Source: Nitrospira sp.
GTDB taxonomy: Bacteria; Nitrospirota; Thermodesulfovibrionia; UBA6902
DNA: 40,385 bases
Assembly (NCBI GenBank): GCA_016784355.1
Contig: JADHUV010000022.1
Location: forward strand, 1 to 40,385
Reading direction: 5' to 3'
This document shows positions 40,021 through 40,385 of this stretch, one piece after another. The position numbers were made by a program, and so were the translations under genes. Each line of letters opens with the position of its first letter. Position 1 is the stretch's first letter. The notes beneath the pieces are model-generated. The model saw only the letters and a list, made by a program, of their open reading frames with translations. It was not told where the DNA came from and did not search any database.

Positions 40021-40385
40021 TAAAGGTTGTGGGGTTCCGTCCCCACACGCCGTGTTACTTATTTGCTCGGCAATGGATGCAGGACTCGTTGAAAAATGAG
40101 TCAATATAATCATCAACTTCCTTACATCAGAAGAATGGAACATTCTTATAAATAAGTAACCAACAAAGGCCGCCCTACGAATCCTTCCGAGACGTTTCGT
40201 TCAGTCAACCTCCGGTATATTAATTCAAACTCGCTACGCTCAAACACGAATTAATATTTAACCCTGCGGTCTCCTTCTCTGCACTGAAGGTTTCTGACGG
40301 GTTTTTAAAAGGCATGGGCGTACGGAGTACGACCCACCAGGTTGTAACATGTTCAACTTAGTTTCCCCCTGTAGACTTCAGGATT
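40021..40385. repeat. second copy of the dispersed structured repeat (right part beyond window)
   Basis: Read on the minus strand the blocks at 40365-40385, 40257-40301 and 40169-40215 match those of the 22313-23090 element in order. Also present: a GC hairpin GTGGGG...CCCCAC at 40027-40052, and GTTACTTATTT (40054-40064) pairing perfectly with AAATAAGTAAC (40150-40160) around an 85-base loop holding further hairpins. TATTAATTC (40218-40226) pairs with GAATTAATA (40248-40256). No gene is visible in this stretch. Confidence 0.8.

Noticed and set aside
40021..40385. Integron attC-like site
   Set aside because: No R'/R'' boxes in the required positions and no gene cassette structure or integrase seen.

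Overview
The window reads as one bacterial contig from a Gram-negative, respiring, probably anaerobic or microaerobic organism. Supporting signs are several exported multiheme c-type cytochromes, lipoproteins with lipoboxes, an RlpA cell-wall protein, a PEP-CTERM protein, sulfur-relay proteins and c-di-GMP signalling. The mix would suit Nitrospirota or a deltaproteobacterial-type lineage, but there is no rRNA or taxonomic marker here and I cannot fix the phylum. Both ends lie inside repeats (a tandem tRNA-containing duplication on the left, a dispersed structured repeat on the right), as expected of a metagenome contig broken at repeats.

Layout. 1-404: tRNA-Leu(CAG) and a decayed tandem copy. 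441-5247: small lipoprotein, pentaheme cytochrome interrupted by an in-frame TGA (with a SECIS-like hairpin just downstream), LysR regulator, AsmA-like protein, hexaheme cytochrome. 5482-10547: MFS exporter divergent from a znuA-znuC-znuB-like metal ABC operon, then an FAD/NAD(P) oxidoreductase. 10798-11892: sigma-54-type promoter, PEP-CTERM von Willebrand A protein and terminator. 11894-20694: universal stress protein, LapA-like protein, a cysK-cysM-M67 peptidase cluster, a large SBP3-PAS-PAS-GGDEF-PilZ receptor, EamA transporter, coaD and rsmD. 20836-25372: Hsp20 with a consensus promoter, rlpA, a 778-bp non-coding element with terminal inverted repeats, nitroreductase, and a FlhB-C-like/FliK-like pair overlapping a small diheme cytochrome gene. 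25444-30925: symmetric short repeats, argG, dprA, a tiny coupled ORF, topA, and a probably frameshifted membrane protein. 30959-33520: rluD-like gene divergent from an exported rhodanese plus DsrE-like and DsrH/TusB-like sulfur-relay genes. 33603-36105: a 754-residue exported beta-rich protein behind a c-di-GMP-I riboswitch and a sigma-54-type promoter. 36664-39940: an AT-rich surface-polysaccharide-type region with a radical SAM/SPASM gene (in-frame TAG near its 5' end), a methyltransferase fragment and a membrane glycosyltransferase. 40021-40385: a second copy of the structured repeat.

How it fits together. The diguanylate cyclase/PilZ receptor, the c-di-GMP riboswitch on a large secreted protein, two sigma-54-type promoters on secreted proteins and the glycosyltransferase region point to regulated extracellular matrix. 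The cytochromes, rhodanese and DsrE/DsrH-like proteins point to respiratory and sulfur metabolism. The most unusual items are (1) a dispersed structured repeat in which a constant core sits inside stems whose two strands change together between copies, (2) a candidate selenocysteine codon in a multiheme cytochrome, and (3) the sigma-54 promoter stacked on a c-di-GMP riboswitch.
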